Shown: positions 16,108-24,017, counted from the first letter of the stretch. The stretch is 36,839 bases of DNA from a virus (IMGVR_UViG_3300042938_002323:1-36839), one strand, 5' to 3'. Numbers and translations: made by a program. The notes: generated by a model from the sequence alone, not told the origin.

Positions 16108-18252
16108 ATGGCCAATATTACCATCCCAAATCTCCCGCAAGCGGTCTCGATCGACGGAGCCGAGCAGCTTCTTGGGGTTCAGTCCGGCACCTCAAAGTCA
16201 ATCACGACTGGCCAGATCGTCAGCCTTGCAAACGGACAGGGCGGAAATTTGCCATTTCCGGTTTCTATTGGTGGCACTGGCAACACCACGTTTGACAATT
16301 ACGGCGTTTTGTACGGCGACGGGACGAACCCTATTGAGTCGATCACCCCTCCGACTGGCTCAAATTACGTCCTTGTCGCAAGTCCTGGGACAGTTCCGGC
16401 ATGGCAAGAAAACATTCCCGTCACCGCTGGCGTGAATAGCATCAGTTTTGGTTCGACTGGCCTGACGCCAAACACGGCAACGGAAGGCATCGTCACGGTT
16501 GCGGGAACGCTTGTGGCGGCCAATGGAGGCACGGGTCAATCGAGCTACACGATCGGCGATTTGCTTTATGCTTCTAGCTCAACAGCCTTGTCAAAACTCG
16601 CGGACGTGGCAACTGGCAACGCGCTCATATCTGGTGGCGTAAGCACCGCTCCATTGTGGGGTAAAATTGGTTTAACAACTCATGTTTCTGGAATTCTTCC
16701 TGTTGCAAATGGTGGGACGGATGCGGCAACATTTACAGCCAACGGCGTTATTTATGGTAATACAACAAGCGCATTGGGCGTAACTGCGGCTGGTACAACA
16801 GGCCAAGTTCTTGTAGCAACAACAAGCGGCGCACCATCTTGGGGTGCAATTCCTTCTACTGCCGCTGTAACTTCTATTACATTTGGCACAACAGGTCTTA
16901 CGCCTAACACAGCAACAACTGGTGCTGTGACGGTTGATGGCACATTAGTCGCGGTAAACGGCGGCACAGGTCAGTCATCTTATGCTGTTGGTGACTTGCT
17001 TTATGCATCCACAACAACGGCTCTTTCCAGATTAGCAGACGTAGCAACTGGCAATGCATTGATATCCGGTGGCGTAAACACTGCTCCTTCATGGGGTAAA
17101 ATTGATCTCGCAACAGCAATTAGTGGTACTCTTCCAGTTGCCAACGGCGGCACAGGCGCAACAACCTCCAATGCCGCTTTGACAAACCTGACGACGTTCA
17201 CAAGCACCGCAACTGCGGCTGGCACGACCGTCTTGACCAACACAAGCACATACTTCCAGTTCTTCACGGGAACGCTCACGCAGACGATCACGTTGCCTGT
17301 GACAAGCACTTTGGGAACTGGTTGGTCTTTCCACATCGTCAACAACAGCACTGGCAATCTGACAGTCAATTCATCCGGCGCGAACCTTGTTATTACGGTT
17401 CTCCCTGGGTTGACCGTAATGGTTACGTGCATAGGAACCGCATTAACAACCGCCGCAGATTGGGAAGCGGGTTATACTGACTTCACCACCGCGACAGGCA
17501 CAGGATCGGTTGTCCTTTCCGCAAGCCCGACGTTGACGGGGACAACAACTGCAACAACATTGAGCGCGACAACCCTTACAGCAACTGCGGGTGCTGGGTT
17601 CCAAAATATGGAAGTTTTGACATCTGGAGCCTCTTGGTCATTACCTGCGGCACTTCAGGTAACGGGCGCAAAATTTAAAATTACTGTTATTGGGGGCGGA
17701 GGCGGAGGCGGCGGCAATGCGGCGACTGCCGCAACTTCAGGTGCGGGGGGTGGCGGCGGTGGGCTTGCTGTTGCTTATTTAACTTATGTTTCAGGGCAAA
17801 ATTCAGTCACGACTTCCTTTGGTGCAGCAGGGGCCGGAGCATCAAACACTGCAGGCACGGCGGGTGGTGCAACAACTGCGACTTATAACTCACTTACATA
17901 TATTGGAACAGGCGGAAGCGGCGGAGCGATTGGAGCGACTGCTGCTGGCGGTGCAGGAGGAACAGGAACAACCGGAACTGGGGCTGCAACTTTTTCTCTC
18001 TCAGGCCAAAATGGAGGAAACGCCGGAACAACAACTGCGGTTGCTGGTGTGACTTACCTTGACAATTCTGGCGGCGGAACAGGTTTAGGTTGGGGCAACG
18101 GCGGAAGAATGCCATTTGCTGGCGCAACAGGTTCTGCGGGAAATTCGGCGACAGGATTCGGCGGTGGCGGTTCTGGTTCTACGGCGGGTTCAACGGCAAC
18201 TGCTCGTGCAGGTGGGGCAGGTCAAAACGGTGCAATTATCATTGAATACTGA
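16108..18252 (+). CDS. Tail fibre with duplicated shaft modules and glycine-rich tip
   Basis: A 714-aa protein. The N-terminus (ITIPNLPQAVSIDGAEQLLGVQSGTSKSIT) is typical of fibre attachment regions. Residues ~109-208 and ~254-353 are two copies of one shaft module containing NGGTGQSSY, GDLLYAS, LADVATGNALISGGV and LPVANGGT. After residue ~500, ALQVTGAKFKITVIGGGGGGGG begins a glycine-rich adhesin tip rich in GGxG turns that ends in GAIIIEY, a closing motif common to such tips. These tips resemble the polyglycine sandwich adhesins of T4-like gp38 proteins, which bind receptors. A GGGGA site precedes the ATG. Likely the main receptor-binding fibre or one of two. Confidence 0.85.
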   Translation: MANITIPNLPQAVSIDGAEQLLGVQSGTSKSITTGQIVSLANGQGGNLPFPVSIGGTGNTTFDNYGVLYGDGTNPIESITPPTGSNYVLVASPGTVPAWQENIPVTAGVNSISFGSTGLTPNTATEGIVTVAGTLVAANGGTGQSSYTIGDLLYASSSTALSKLADVATGNALISGGVSTAPLWGKIGLTTHVSGILPVANGGTDAATFTANGVIYGNTTSALGVTAAGTTGQVLVATTSGAPSWGAIPSTAAVTSITFGTTGLTPNTATTGAVTVDGTLVAVNGGTGQSSYAVGDLLYASTTTALSRLADVATGNALISGGVNTAPSWGKIDLATAISGTLPVANGGTGATTSNAALTNLTTFTSTATAAGTTVLTNTSTYFQFFTGTLTQTITLPVTSTLGTGWSFHIVNNSTGNLTVNSSGANLVITVLPGLTVMVTCIGTALTTAADWEAGYTDFTTATGTGSVVLSASPTLTGTTTATTLSATTLTATAGAGFQNMEVLTSGASWSLPAALQVTGAKFKITVIGGGGGGGGNAATAATSGAGGGGGGLAVAYLTYVSGQNSVTTSFGAAGAGASNTAGTAGGATTATYNSLTYIGTGGSGGAIGATAAGGAGGTGTTGTGAATFSLSGQNGGNAGTTTAVAGVTYLDNSGGGTGLGWGNGGRMPFAGATGSAGNSATGFGGGGSGSTAGSTATARAGGAGQNGAIIIEY
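16432..16731 (+). repeat. Tail-fibre shaft module, copy 1
   Basis: A 300-bp in-frame module, matched at 16867-17166 with a constant offset of 435 bp (145 codons). The protein is well conserved, but many third positions differ from copy 2. Confidence 0.85.
16867..17166 (+). repeat. Tail-fibre shaft module, copy 2
   Basis: Second copy of the module at 16432-16731. Conserved peptides include LADVATGNALISGGV and LPVANGGT. The synonymous differences reduce exact DNA identity to short runs. Confidence 0.85.
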
Positions 18253-18263
18253 TTGGGAAAATC

Positions 18264-18590
18264 ATGACAATCTCATACATCTGGACGATCAACTCAATGG
18301 AGTCCTACCCTCAAGCCGAGGGTCAGACGGACGTTGTGGTGAAGGTCAATTATTCATGCGAGGCGACTGACGGGACATACTCGGCGGCGGTTGCGGGAAT
18401 GACCAACCTAAAACTCGACCCAGATGCTCCATACACTCCCTACGCTGATCTCACGGAAGAACAGGTGGTCGGGTGGGTGAAGAGCGTCCTTGGGCCAGAG
18501 GGCGTTCAGGAACGCCAGAACGCCGCCGAGCAGACGTTGGCTTATCGGTTCTATCACCCCGTTACTCTGCCAAATCCTTGGAGCGCGTGA
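18264..18590 (+). CDS. Small conserved phage protein next to tail fibre
   Basis: A 108-aa soluble protein: an N-terminal beta part (SYIWTINSMESYPQAEGQTDVVVKVNYSCEATDGTYSAAV) and a C-terminal helical part (DLTEEQVVGWVKSVLGPEGVQERQNAAEQTL), then HPVTLPNPW. This combination is a frequent small family beside fibre genes in aquatic phages; I believe Pfam lists it as DUF7936, which I cannot verify here. Its role is unknown; suggestions such as fibre assembly chaperone are only positional. ATG at 18264 follows TGGGAAA. Its stop overlaps the next gene's start (TGATG), so the two are translationally coupled. Confidence 0.75.
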   Translation: MTISYIWTINSMESYPQAEGQTDVVVKVNYSCEATDGTYSAAVAGMTNLKLDPDAPYTPYADLTEEQVVGWVKSVLGPEGVQERQNAAEQTLAYRFYHPVTLPNPWSA

Positions 18591-18829
18591 TGACCGTTGA
18601 TCTTCAGTTCATCGCAAACCTTGCCGCGATTGTGGTGTTCGGAGTGATTGGGTATTTTTACCGTCAGTTGGTGAATGATATCCAAAAGCTCTCGTCCACG
18701 ATCAATGACATAAAGGTGGACATGCCAACAAACTACGTTCGGAAAGACGAGCTTTCTGTTCATTTGAACCGCATTGAAAACATGTTGAACAAGATTTTCG
18801 ATAAGCTCGACAACAAGGTGGATAAATAA
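18590..18829 (+). CDS. Small membrane protein with C-terminal coiled coil
   Basis: A 79-aa protein. Residues 6-24 (QFIANLAAIVVFGVIGYFY) form one membrane segment. The rest is a charged helix with heptads (VNDIQKLSSTINDIKV; YVRKDELSVHLNRIENMLNKIFDKLDNKVDK). The layout is that of small phage inner-membrane proteins sometimes annotated as holin-like or XhlA-like. It could belong to the lysis system, but it is separated from the endolysin by fibre genes. Translation is coupled to the preceding gene (TGATG), with GGAG at 18580. Longer frames upstream in this phase overlap the preceding gene and are not credible. Confidence 0.7.
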   Translation: MTVDLQFIANLAAIVVFGVIGYFYRQLVNDIQKLSSTINDIKVDMPTNYVRKDELSVHLNRIENMLNKIFDKLDNKVDK

Positions 18830-18830
18830 C

Positions 18831-20066
18831 ATGGCCATTTCATACACCGCAAACAAAAACATTCAGGTTCCGGCTCTGAACGACCTGAACTGGAACGTTC
18901 CGCTCAATGCGAACTTTAATGAATTGGACCAACTTGCGGGATCTTCTTTCCCGATTTCCATTGGTGTTGGGTCAACGGTTGCTTTAAACAGCGCGACTGC
19001 CGCAGTTTCAAGCGTTTATTGGTATTCCGCGCAACAGCTTGTTGTCACCTCGACAGGCACGTTGACCTCGAGCCCAGTGATCACTCTTCCTGCGAACATA
19101 ACTGGCTCAGGCACGATGGGCGGGTCGTGGATTGTAATCAATGATATTTCGACCGCTGATGCAAGAACCGCAAATGTAATATCGTCGCTTCCGGCATCTG
19201 GGGCTGTAAATTTCACAGTAACCACTGCCCCAGTGAACGGCACGGTTGTTATCCTCACAACGACAGGAAAACTTCCTGGTGGGTTCCAAGAAAACGTTGA
19301 ATATTATGCTGTGAACCGCACAGCAACAACGTTTCAGCTTTCGACGACTTACGGTGGAACGGCGATAACTTCGACGCAAACATCGACTTATGTCGGAACT
19401 CCAACAGCAACTTATTATTACGCGCTCACTGTTCGCCCTGCCTCCGGCGCAGCAGGAACAGGGGCTGTTATTGATAATGAAAAACAGAGTGTTATTTATT
19501 ACGACGGCACAAAAGTAGAATACGCAGACATAGGTGTGTTGACTCAACTCGATACGATCAGCGGTCCGCTCACCGTCACTGGCCCAACGACGCTTTCTGG
19601 TCCGGTTGAAATTGGAGACAATGGCGGTCTGACAATTGCTGCGACCGCATTTCCTGATTTGACCCTTGGAAGCATTGTTGAAAAAGGACTTTACAATTCT
19701 CCAGCCTCGGCTGCTGCTGTTGAATACGACGTTTTAGACCAAACCGTTTGGTACAACGCCACAATAGCAACAAGCAATTTTACAATTAGCATTCGCGGGG
19801 ATGGCACTTTAGTTCCATTATCTCAAATTATCCCCGACGTTGGCGACACGATAACTTGTGTTTACATTGTCAATTGCACAGCAACAGCATATTATTGCAC
19901 AGAGGTGCAAATTGATGGAACAACGACTGGTGTGACCACGGACTGGCAGGGCGGCACAGCACCAGTTGCGGGAATTGCAAATTCGCAAAATGCATATACG
20001 TTTACTGTTTTTCGAACAGGAGCCTCCTCATACCGTGTTTTTGCAAGCCTTGTCGGCTTTGGTTGA
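18831..20066 (+). CDS. Tail fibre or structural protein with fibre-type insert
   Basis: A 411-aa, mostly beta, Thr/Ser/Ala-rich protein. The N-terminus (NIQVPALNDLNWNVPLNANFNELDQLAGSSF) looks like the anchor used by phage tail fibres (WNVPLNANF.ELD). A domain at ~115-200 (VVILTTTGKLPGGFQENVEYYAVNRTATTFQLST) repeats the beta module also found in the nozzle gene. The C-terminal half (TVWYNATIATSNFTISIRGDGT, ITCVYIVNCTATAYYC) is probably a jelly-roll-like head with several cysteines. The start follows AAGGTGG. It sits between the small membrane protein and another adhesin, within the host-recognition block. Confidence 0.75.
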   Translation: MAISYTANKNIQVPALNDLNWNVPLNANFNELDQLAGSSFPISIGVGSTVALNSATAAVSSVYWYSAQQLVVTSTGTLTSSPVITLPANITGSGTMGGSWIVINDISTADARTANVISSLPASGAVNFTVTTAPVNGTVVILTTTGKLPGGFQENVEYYAVNRTATTFQLSTTYGGTAITSTQTSTYVGTPTATYYYALTVRPASGAAGTGAVIDNEKQSVIYYDGTKVEYADIGVLTQLDTISGPLTVTGPTTLSGPVEIGDNGGLTIAATAFPDLTLGSIVEKGLYNSPASAAAVEYDVLDQTVWYNATIATSNFTISIRGDGTLVPLSQIIPDVGDTITCVYIVNCTATAYYCTEVQIDGTTTGVTTDWQGGTAPVAGIANSQNAYTFTVFRTGASSYRVFASLVGFG

Positions 20067-20078
20067 TAGGGGAAATTA

Positions 20079-21203
20079 ATGCCAACCATTGCAACATTTG
20101 CTGCAGCTTCCGCGAGGGGGTTTGGAACAAGAACCAGCCGATTCATTTATGAATTTATTGGCGTAACAAGTGCTGCAACTGTTGGTACAACTTGGGACGG
20201 GCAAGAAAATTTTGCTTATTTTGCTCAGGCAGGGACCACTTCTTCCAACACCATAACAAATACAGGAGGCGTTCTTTTCAGCGGGACTGCTGGTTATTTG
20301 AATAGTGTTACAATTGATAATTCAAGCGGCGAAGGAAGAGCACTTGGCATGGGGTTGATAAATGTCATGCCTCCTGTTGCGAAAACAGTATCGTTCAGCA
20401 CGAGTGCTGGCGGAGGTTCTTTTAACACATTCAGAATTCTCGGCGGAACGGCACAACCTTCTATTTTTTATTCTAATGCGCAAGCTGGCGCAGTTTGGCC
20501 ATACACATATAACATAGCAAATTGCAAAGTTGGCGATATTGTTATTGTTGGATTATTTCTTAGAACAAATCCTGCGAACACAGTTAGTGCCAGCGCAACG
20601 AATATGACTTCGGTTTCTGAATCAACATCTGCGGGTCGCATTCAATCATTTGCGGCTTATGTCACGACGGATGGCACATTCAGCACAACGATCAACGGAA
20701 ATGAATACCAACAATGGACGCAAAGCATTGTTGTTTTGAGACAAAGCATTGGCACAAGCACTGGAGGCTCTTTAACTTTCTCAGCGAATGGAACTTTTAC
20801 CATTCCGACTTACAACACTCTGACAATTGATGCGACGAGCGGCACAGGTGGGCAAGGCGGTTCGACTGCTCGTGAACCAGGAGGAGGTTGTAGCCCAGGA
20901 GCGTCTGGTGGAGTTGGCGCATTAAGCAAAGTTGTTGGTGGCGGGATCAACGCAACAACCACCACTGGCCCAGGAGGCGCGGCAGGTGCGTGTAATCCTG
21001 GGAGTTGCACCAGTGGCAGCAATGGGAGCGCATCATCCTCTCTGACAACATACACGACTGGATTGACTGTTGGCGCAACCGCAACCGTAACCATCGGTGG
21101 CGGGGGAACGGGAGGAATCAGCAGTAAATCTGCCCCTTGTTCAAACAGCCAAAATAATGGTGCCGCAGGAACTTCTGGTCTTGTTACAGTAACTTGGACT
21201 TAA
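20079..21203 (+). CDS. Second glycine-rich adhesin / receptor-binding protein
   Basis: A 374-aa protein. The N-terminal ~225 residues are beta-rich and carry conserved-looking turns (FGTRTSRFIYEFIGVTSAATVGTTWDGQENFAYF, VGDIVIVGLFLRTN, QQWTQSIVVLRQSIGT). The C-terminal ~145 residues are a glycine-rich tip starting FSANGTFTIPTYNTLTIDATSGTGGQGG and ending GLVTVTWT, with Cys in GGGCSPG, GACNPGSC and SAPCSNS that could form disulphides outside the cell. AGGGGAA precedes the ATG. It differs in sequence from the tip of the fibre at 16108, so the phage seems to carry two distinct glycine-rich binding tips. Exact receptor unknown. Confidence 0.78.
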   Translation: MPTIATFAAASARGFGTRTSRFIYEFIGVTSAATVGTTWDGQENFAYFAQAGTTSSNTITNTGGVLFSGTAGYLNSVTIDNSSGEGRALGMGLINVMPPVAKTVSFSTSAGGGSFNTFRILGGTAQPSIFYSNAQAGAVWPYTYNIANCKVGDIVIVGLFLRTNPANTVSASATNMTSVSESTSAGRIQSFAAYVTTDGTFSTTINGNEYQQWTQSIVVLRQSIGTSTGGSLTFSANGTFTIPTYNTLTIDATSGTGGQGGSTAREPGGGCSPGASGGVGALSKVVGGGINATTTTGPGGAAGACNPGSCTSGSNGSASSSLTTYTTGLTVGATATVTIGGGGTGGISSKSAPCSNSQNNGAAGTSGLVTVTWT

Positions 21204-21207
21204 AACG

Positions 21208-21369
21208 ATGGAAATTAATAAACTTGATGTTGTTGAAGAAAAATCTCAACCGCAAGAAAAGGAGCAAACAAAATTAATTTTGATTGAGCGCAATGTTCCT
21301 TGTTGTGATTTATGGCCAGGACTGGCAATTGAAAGAGAATTTACAATAACCGTAGCTAAAAACGAGTAA
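21208..21369 (+). CDS. 53-aa small protein, short ORF
   Basis: Reading from ATG 21208 to TAA 21369 gives MEINKLDVVEEKSQPQEKEQ followed by TKLILIERNVPCCDLWPGLA and a short C-terminus ending in AKNE. It fills the gap between the adhesin and the next gene with almost no spacing on either side (4 nt and 2 nt), which supports it as real. The ribosome site is poor (no clear GGAG), so translation may depend on coupling to the upstream gene. It contains a CC pair and an aromatic-proline motif but no known domain. Function unknown; moderate confidence. Confidence 0.5.
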   Translation: MEINKLDVVEEKSQPQEKEQTKLILIERNVPCCDLWPGLAIEREFTITVAKNE

Positions 21370-21371
21370 AA

Positions 21372-21839
21372 ATGGATCCTTTTACGCTCCTCGCTGGCGC
21401 AACCGCCCTCTATAATGGAATCAAGTCAGCGACCGACGCTGGCCACGAAGCCATCGACGTGGTGGAGCGCGTGGGAAGTTTGTTTGCGAGAATTGCGCAG
21501 ATCACGCAACTTACCTCTGGGCGAAAAAAGAAGCTATTCCAAAGCCAAGCTGAATACGAGGCTGAAGCAATCAAGCTGTACGCTTTGCGGGCCAAGGCGC
21601 AACAGCTTCAGTTGGACACCAAGAACCTGTTTGTAGGGGCATACGGTCAACAAGCGTGGATTGCAATTCAGAAGGAAGTGACGGAAATGCATAAAGAGGC
21701 CGTGCGTCAGGCCGCTATTGCGCAGAAGGAAGCCGAGGAACGCCAAGCTGAACTGATTTTGGGAGCATGGATGTTTCTCGGGGTTATTGTCATGGCTCTC
21801 GGTCTTGCGCTCTTTGTCTACCTCACGGCGCACAAATGA
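21372..21839 (+). CDS. Tail-anchored membrane protein with helical domain
   Basis: A 155-aa protein. The N-terminus (MDPFTLLAGATALYNGIKSATDAGHEAIDVVERVG) and middle (SQAEYEAEAIKLYALRAKAQQLQLDTKNLFVGAYGQQAWIAIQKEVTEMHKEA) are helical and charged. Residues ~129-153 (LILGAWMFLGVIVMALGLALFVYL) form one membrane segment at the C-terminus. The layout recalls spanin-like or phage membrane proteins near lysis genes, although a true Rz would have an N-terminal membrane anchor, so Rz is unlikely. Its stop overlaps the lipoprotein start (ATGA), tying it to the lysis cluster. No family name can be assigned with certainty. Confidence 0.72.
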   Translation: MDPFTLLAGATALYNGIKSATDAGHEAIDVVERVGSLFARIAQITQLTSGRKKKLFQSQAEYEAEAIKLYALRAKAQQLQLDTKNLFVGAYGQQAWIAIQKEVTEMHKEAVRQAAIAQKEAEERQAELILGAWMFLGVIVMALGLALFVYLTAHK

Positions 21840-22018
21840 AGTACCTGATGGCAATTGCAGTTTTAGTTCTGGCGGGATGCGAAGATCGTTATCGCTATCC
21901 ATGCCAAGACCCCAAGAACTGGGACGCAGCTGAATGCAATCCTCCCATCTGCACCGCATCCGGAACCTGTTCCGCCGACACCCTGAAACAAAACCCTTGC
22001 GGAGCCGTAGCGCGATGA
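21836..22018 (+). CDS. Small Cys-rich phage lipoprotein
   Basis: A 60-aa protein: residues 1-14 are a lipoprotein signal (MKYLMAIAVLVLAG), with lipobox LAGC and acylated Cys15. It continues with EDRYRYPCQDPKNWDAAECNPPIC and TASGTC, a Cys pattern that I know from small lipoproteins in many aquatic phage genomes. It would be attached to a membrane of a Gram-negative cell. Its position before holin and endolysin genes suggests an envelope or lysis role such as an Rz1-like outer-membrane spanin, but Rz1 is usually proline-rich and nested in Rz, which is not the case here. Start overlaps the preceding stop; its stop overlaps the next start. Confidence 0.8.
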   Translation: MKYLMAIAVLVLAGCEDRYRYPCQDPKNWDAAECNPPICTASGTCSADTLKQNPCGAVAR

Positions 22019-22272
22019 GGATCAAGGAAGACGAACTCCACGCTCTGCTCCAGTTTATCATTGGCATCAGCTTGTGCCTGACCTTAACCGGAACCGTTTT
22101 CGCAGTGCTATACAGCCTGATTTTTGTGGTTCAGCCAATTGACGGGCAAGCACCAAACGACCAAGAGTTTTTCAAGTTGATTGCTCCAATTGCGACGTTC
22201 CTGACAGGCACGCTGTCGGGAATCATGTTAGGTTCTAAATCAAACGGAGGTAAGGACGATGGATCTGCTTAA
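22015..22272 (+). CDS. Two-TM holin-like membrane protein
   Basis: An 85-aa protein. Two hydrophobic segments lie at ~15-38 (FIIGISLCLTLTGTVFAVLYSLIF) and ~55-74 (LIAPIATFLTGTLSGIMLG), with VVQPIDGQAPNDQEFF between them and a short hydrophilic tail. Size and topology fit class II holins or small antiholins, but the QPI.GQAPND.EFF motif belongs to a phage membrane family without proven function. ATG at 22015 overlaps the lipoprotein stop and has GGAG upstream. The end overlaps the next gene by 14 nt, so it is translated together with the GTA-type holin; together they could act as holin/antiholin. Confidence 0.72.
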   Translation: MRIKEDELHALLQFIIGISLCLTLTGTVFAVLYSLIFVVQPIDGQAPNDQEFFKLIAPIATFLTGTLSGIMLGSKSNGGKDDGSA

Positions 22273-22786
22273 AACATTTGGCCCACTGCTTGGGTCGGTC
22301 GCTCCAAGCATTGCCACGGCCTTGGGCGGCCCATTGGCTGGGATGGCAACGAAGGCATTGTCTATGGCTTTGCTCGGCAACGAGGAGGGCTCCGAGGATG
22401 ATTTGCAAACAGCCCTTCGTTCTGCGTCGCCTGAGCAGCTTGCGTCTGTCAAAAAAATTGATGCCGATTTCAAAGTTCAAATGAAAAAACTTGACATTGA
22501 TCTGGAAGCACTTGCGGTGGACGACCGTAAGTCTGCCCGTGAGATGCAAAAAGAAGTCAAAGACTGGATTCCTCGTGCCTTGGCGATCAGCGTGACATTT
22601 GGGTTTTTTGCCATTCTGATTTATATGCTTGTTTATGGTTTGCCGACTTCTGGCAACGAGGCATTGCTTCTGCTTCTTGGCGCGTTGCAAACGGCTTGGG
22701 GCGGAATCATTGCTTTCTATTTCGGTTCGTCGTCTGGGTCGCAGAAAAAAGACCAGATGATTTACAATTCAACACCCAAGGAGTGA
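22259..22786 (+). CDS. Holin of the gene-transfer-agent 3TM family
   Basis: A 175-aa protein matching the GTA_holin_3TM pattern (Pfam PF11351 as I recall it). It has an N-terminal hydrophobic part (FGPLLGSVAPSIATALGGPLAGMATKALSMALLG), an acidic helix with ASPEQLASVKKIDADFKVQMKKLDIDLE, DDRKSAREM, and two membrane segments at ~107-127 (LAISVTFGFFAILIYMLVYG) and ~134-157 (LLLLLGALQTAWGGIIAFYFG) followed by GSSSGSQKK. The family permeabilises the inner membrane so that the endolysin reaches peptidoglycan. GGAGG before the ATG is a strong ribosome site. The endolysin follows after 3 nt, which supports the role. Confidence 0.85.
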   Translation: MDLLKTFGPLLGSVAPSIATALGGPLAGMATKALSMALLGNEEGSEDDLQTALRSASPEQLASVKKIDADFKVQMKKLDIDLEALAVDDRKSAREMQKEVKDWIPRALAISVTFGFFAILIYMLVYGLPTSGNEALLLLLGALQTAWGGIIAFYFGSSSGSQKKDQMIYNSTPKE

Positions 22787-22789
22787 GTC

Positions 22790-23302
22790 ATGAAAGGCAA
22801 TTTTGAACAGTGTTTAGCTCTTGTGTTGAAACATGAAGGTGGGTACGTCGATCACCCGAAAGATCCTGGTGGAGCCACGAACCTTGGCTGCACGAAAAAG
22901 GTTTGGGAAGAATGGCTAGGCCACGAGGTAACGAAAGATGACATCAAAGCCCTCAAAATCGCAGACGTCGCTCCCCTCTACAAAGCGCGGTACTGGGACA
23001 AGTGCCGCTGCGACGACCTCCCGTTTGGGGTGGACTTTTCTGTTTTTGATCTTGCTATTAATAGTGGTCCTGCTCGTGCCAGCAAGTATCTTCAGACAGC
23101 TTGTGGTGCTCATGCTGATGGGGTTATCGGACCTGCGACCCTCTCTTTAGTTAATTCACAAGATCCCCTTTCCTTATTGCAAAAAATCAACGATAATAGA
23201 TTGCAGTTTTTGCAGAGTCTTCCGACTTGGGAAACGTTCGGCAAGGGGTGGGGCCGGAGAGTTGCAGAAGTTAAATCGGCATCGACTTCAATGGTAGGGT
23301 GA
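22790..23302 (+). CDS. Endolysin: GH108 muramidase
   Basis: A 170-aa glycoside hydrolase family 108 lysozyme-like enzyme that cuts peptidoglycan glycan strands. The family signature is clear: FEQCLALVLKHEGGYVDHP has the catalytic Glu16 in EGGY, and DPGGATNLG is at residues 25-33. YKARYWDKCRCDDLPFGVDFSVFDLAINSGPARASKYLQ continues the catalytic domain, and DGVIGPATL plus KINDNRLQFLQSLPTWETFGKGWGRRV is the PG_binding_3-like C-terminal part. There is no signal peptide, so release relies on the holin just upstream. AAGGAG precedes the ATG. The length is typical for the family. Confidence 0.92.
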   Translation: MKGNFEQCLALVLKHEGGYVDHPKDPGGATNLGCTKKVWEEWLGHEVTKDDIKALKIADVAPLYKARYWDKCRCDDLPFGVDFSVFDLAINSGPARASKYLQTACGAHADGVIGPATLSLVNSQDPLSLLQKINDNRLQFLQSLPTWETFGKGWGRRVAEVKSASTSMVG

Positions 23303-23303
23303 C

Positions 23304-24017
23304 ATGGTCGGATTAACATACGCAACCTACGTTGAACAGATCGCCACGATGGCGGTCGTGCAATCGACCGACGTAAATTACCTCACCATTGTCCCGTCGA
23401 TGATTGATTACGCTGAATTGCGGATGCAACGCGATTTGGATTTTCTTTCGACGCAGATCAGCAATTCGTCTTATTCGTTCACTTCCGGCAACAACATATT
23501 GACGATCCCAACATCGTCGTTCGTTTCTTTGCAGACATTTGAAGTTATCACCAATGGAACTTCTTCTCCTCTTCTGCCGATTGGAAAAGAATACATTCAA
23601 AATGTGTATGCCAACGGCTCGACAGCAGGTGTGCCAAAATATTTTGCTGTTTATGGCGGGGATAGCGCAACAACTGGTTTGACTTCGCAAAATATTTTCG
23701 TTGGCCCAATACCGGACGATTCTTATGTTGTTCGGCTGACAGGCACAGTTCGATCGACTCCTTTATCTGCCGCAAACTCGACAACGTTCATCAGCGTTTA
23801 TCTGCCGGATTTGTTTATCATGGCGTCAATGATTTACATCTCCGCTTATCAGCGCAACTTTGGCCGACAGTCCGACGATCCTCAAATGGCTCAAAGTTAT
23901 GAAAGCCAATATCAAGCCCTCAAGGCAAGCGCGTTGGTTGAGGAAAACCGCAAGAAGTTTGAGGCGGCAGCTTGGACAGCCTATTCACCATCCCCTGTCG
24001 CTTCACCAACGAGGTAA
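23304..24017 (+). CDS. Head-tail adaptor / tail tube-like protein (second copy)
   Basis: A 237-aa protein with helix at residues ~5-50 (YATYVEQIATMAVVQSTDVNYLTIVPSMIDYAELRMQRDLDFL), a beta middle (NILTIPTSSFVSLQTFEVITNG, YFAVYGGDSATTGLTSQNIFVGPIPDDSYVVRLTG) and C-terminal helices (YLPDLFIMASMIYISAYQ ... YESQYQALKASALVEENRKKFE). This is the alpha-beta-alpha order of P22 gp4 or T7 gp11-type adaptors, and its place directly before the nozzle gene fits. The protein at 14664 has the same order but little obvious sequence identity. The YR.E.RMQRDLDFL pattern is known to me from podovirus adaptors. Confidence 0.72.
   Translation: MVGLTYATYVEQIATMAVVQSTDVNYLTIVPSMIDYAELRMQRDLDFLSTQISNSSYSFTSGNNILTIPTSSFVSLQTFEVITNGTSSPLLPIGKEYIQNVYANGSTAGVPKYFAVYGGDSATTGLTSQNIFVGPIPDDSYVVRLTGTVRSTPLSAANSTTFISVYLPDLFIMASMIYISAYQRNFGRQSDDPQMAQSYESQYQALKASALVEENRKKFEAAAWTAYSPSPVASPTR

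Noticed and set aside
16108-21203. Diversity-generating retroelement acting on the fibre genes
   Set aside because: No reverse transcriptase gene is visible in the window, and no template/variable repeat pair with A-specific differences was seen.
21372-21839. Rz-type i-spanin
   Set aside because: The membrane segment is at the C-terminus, not the N-terminus, and the lipoprotein gene is not nested in it as Rz1 commonly is.
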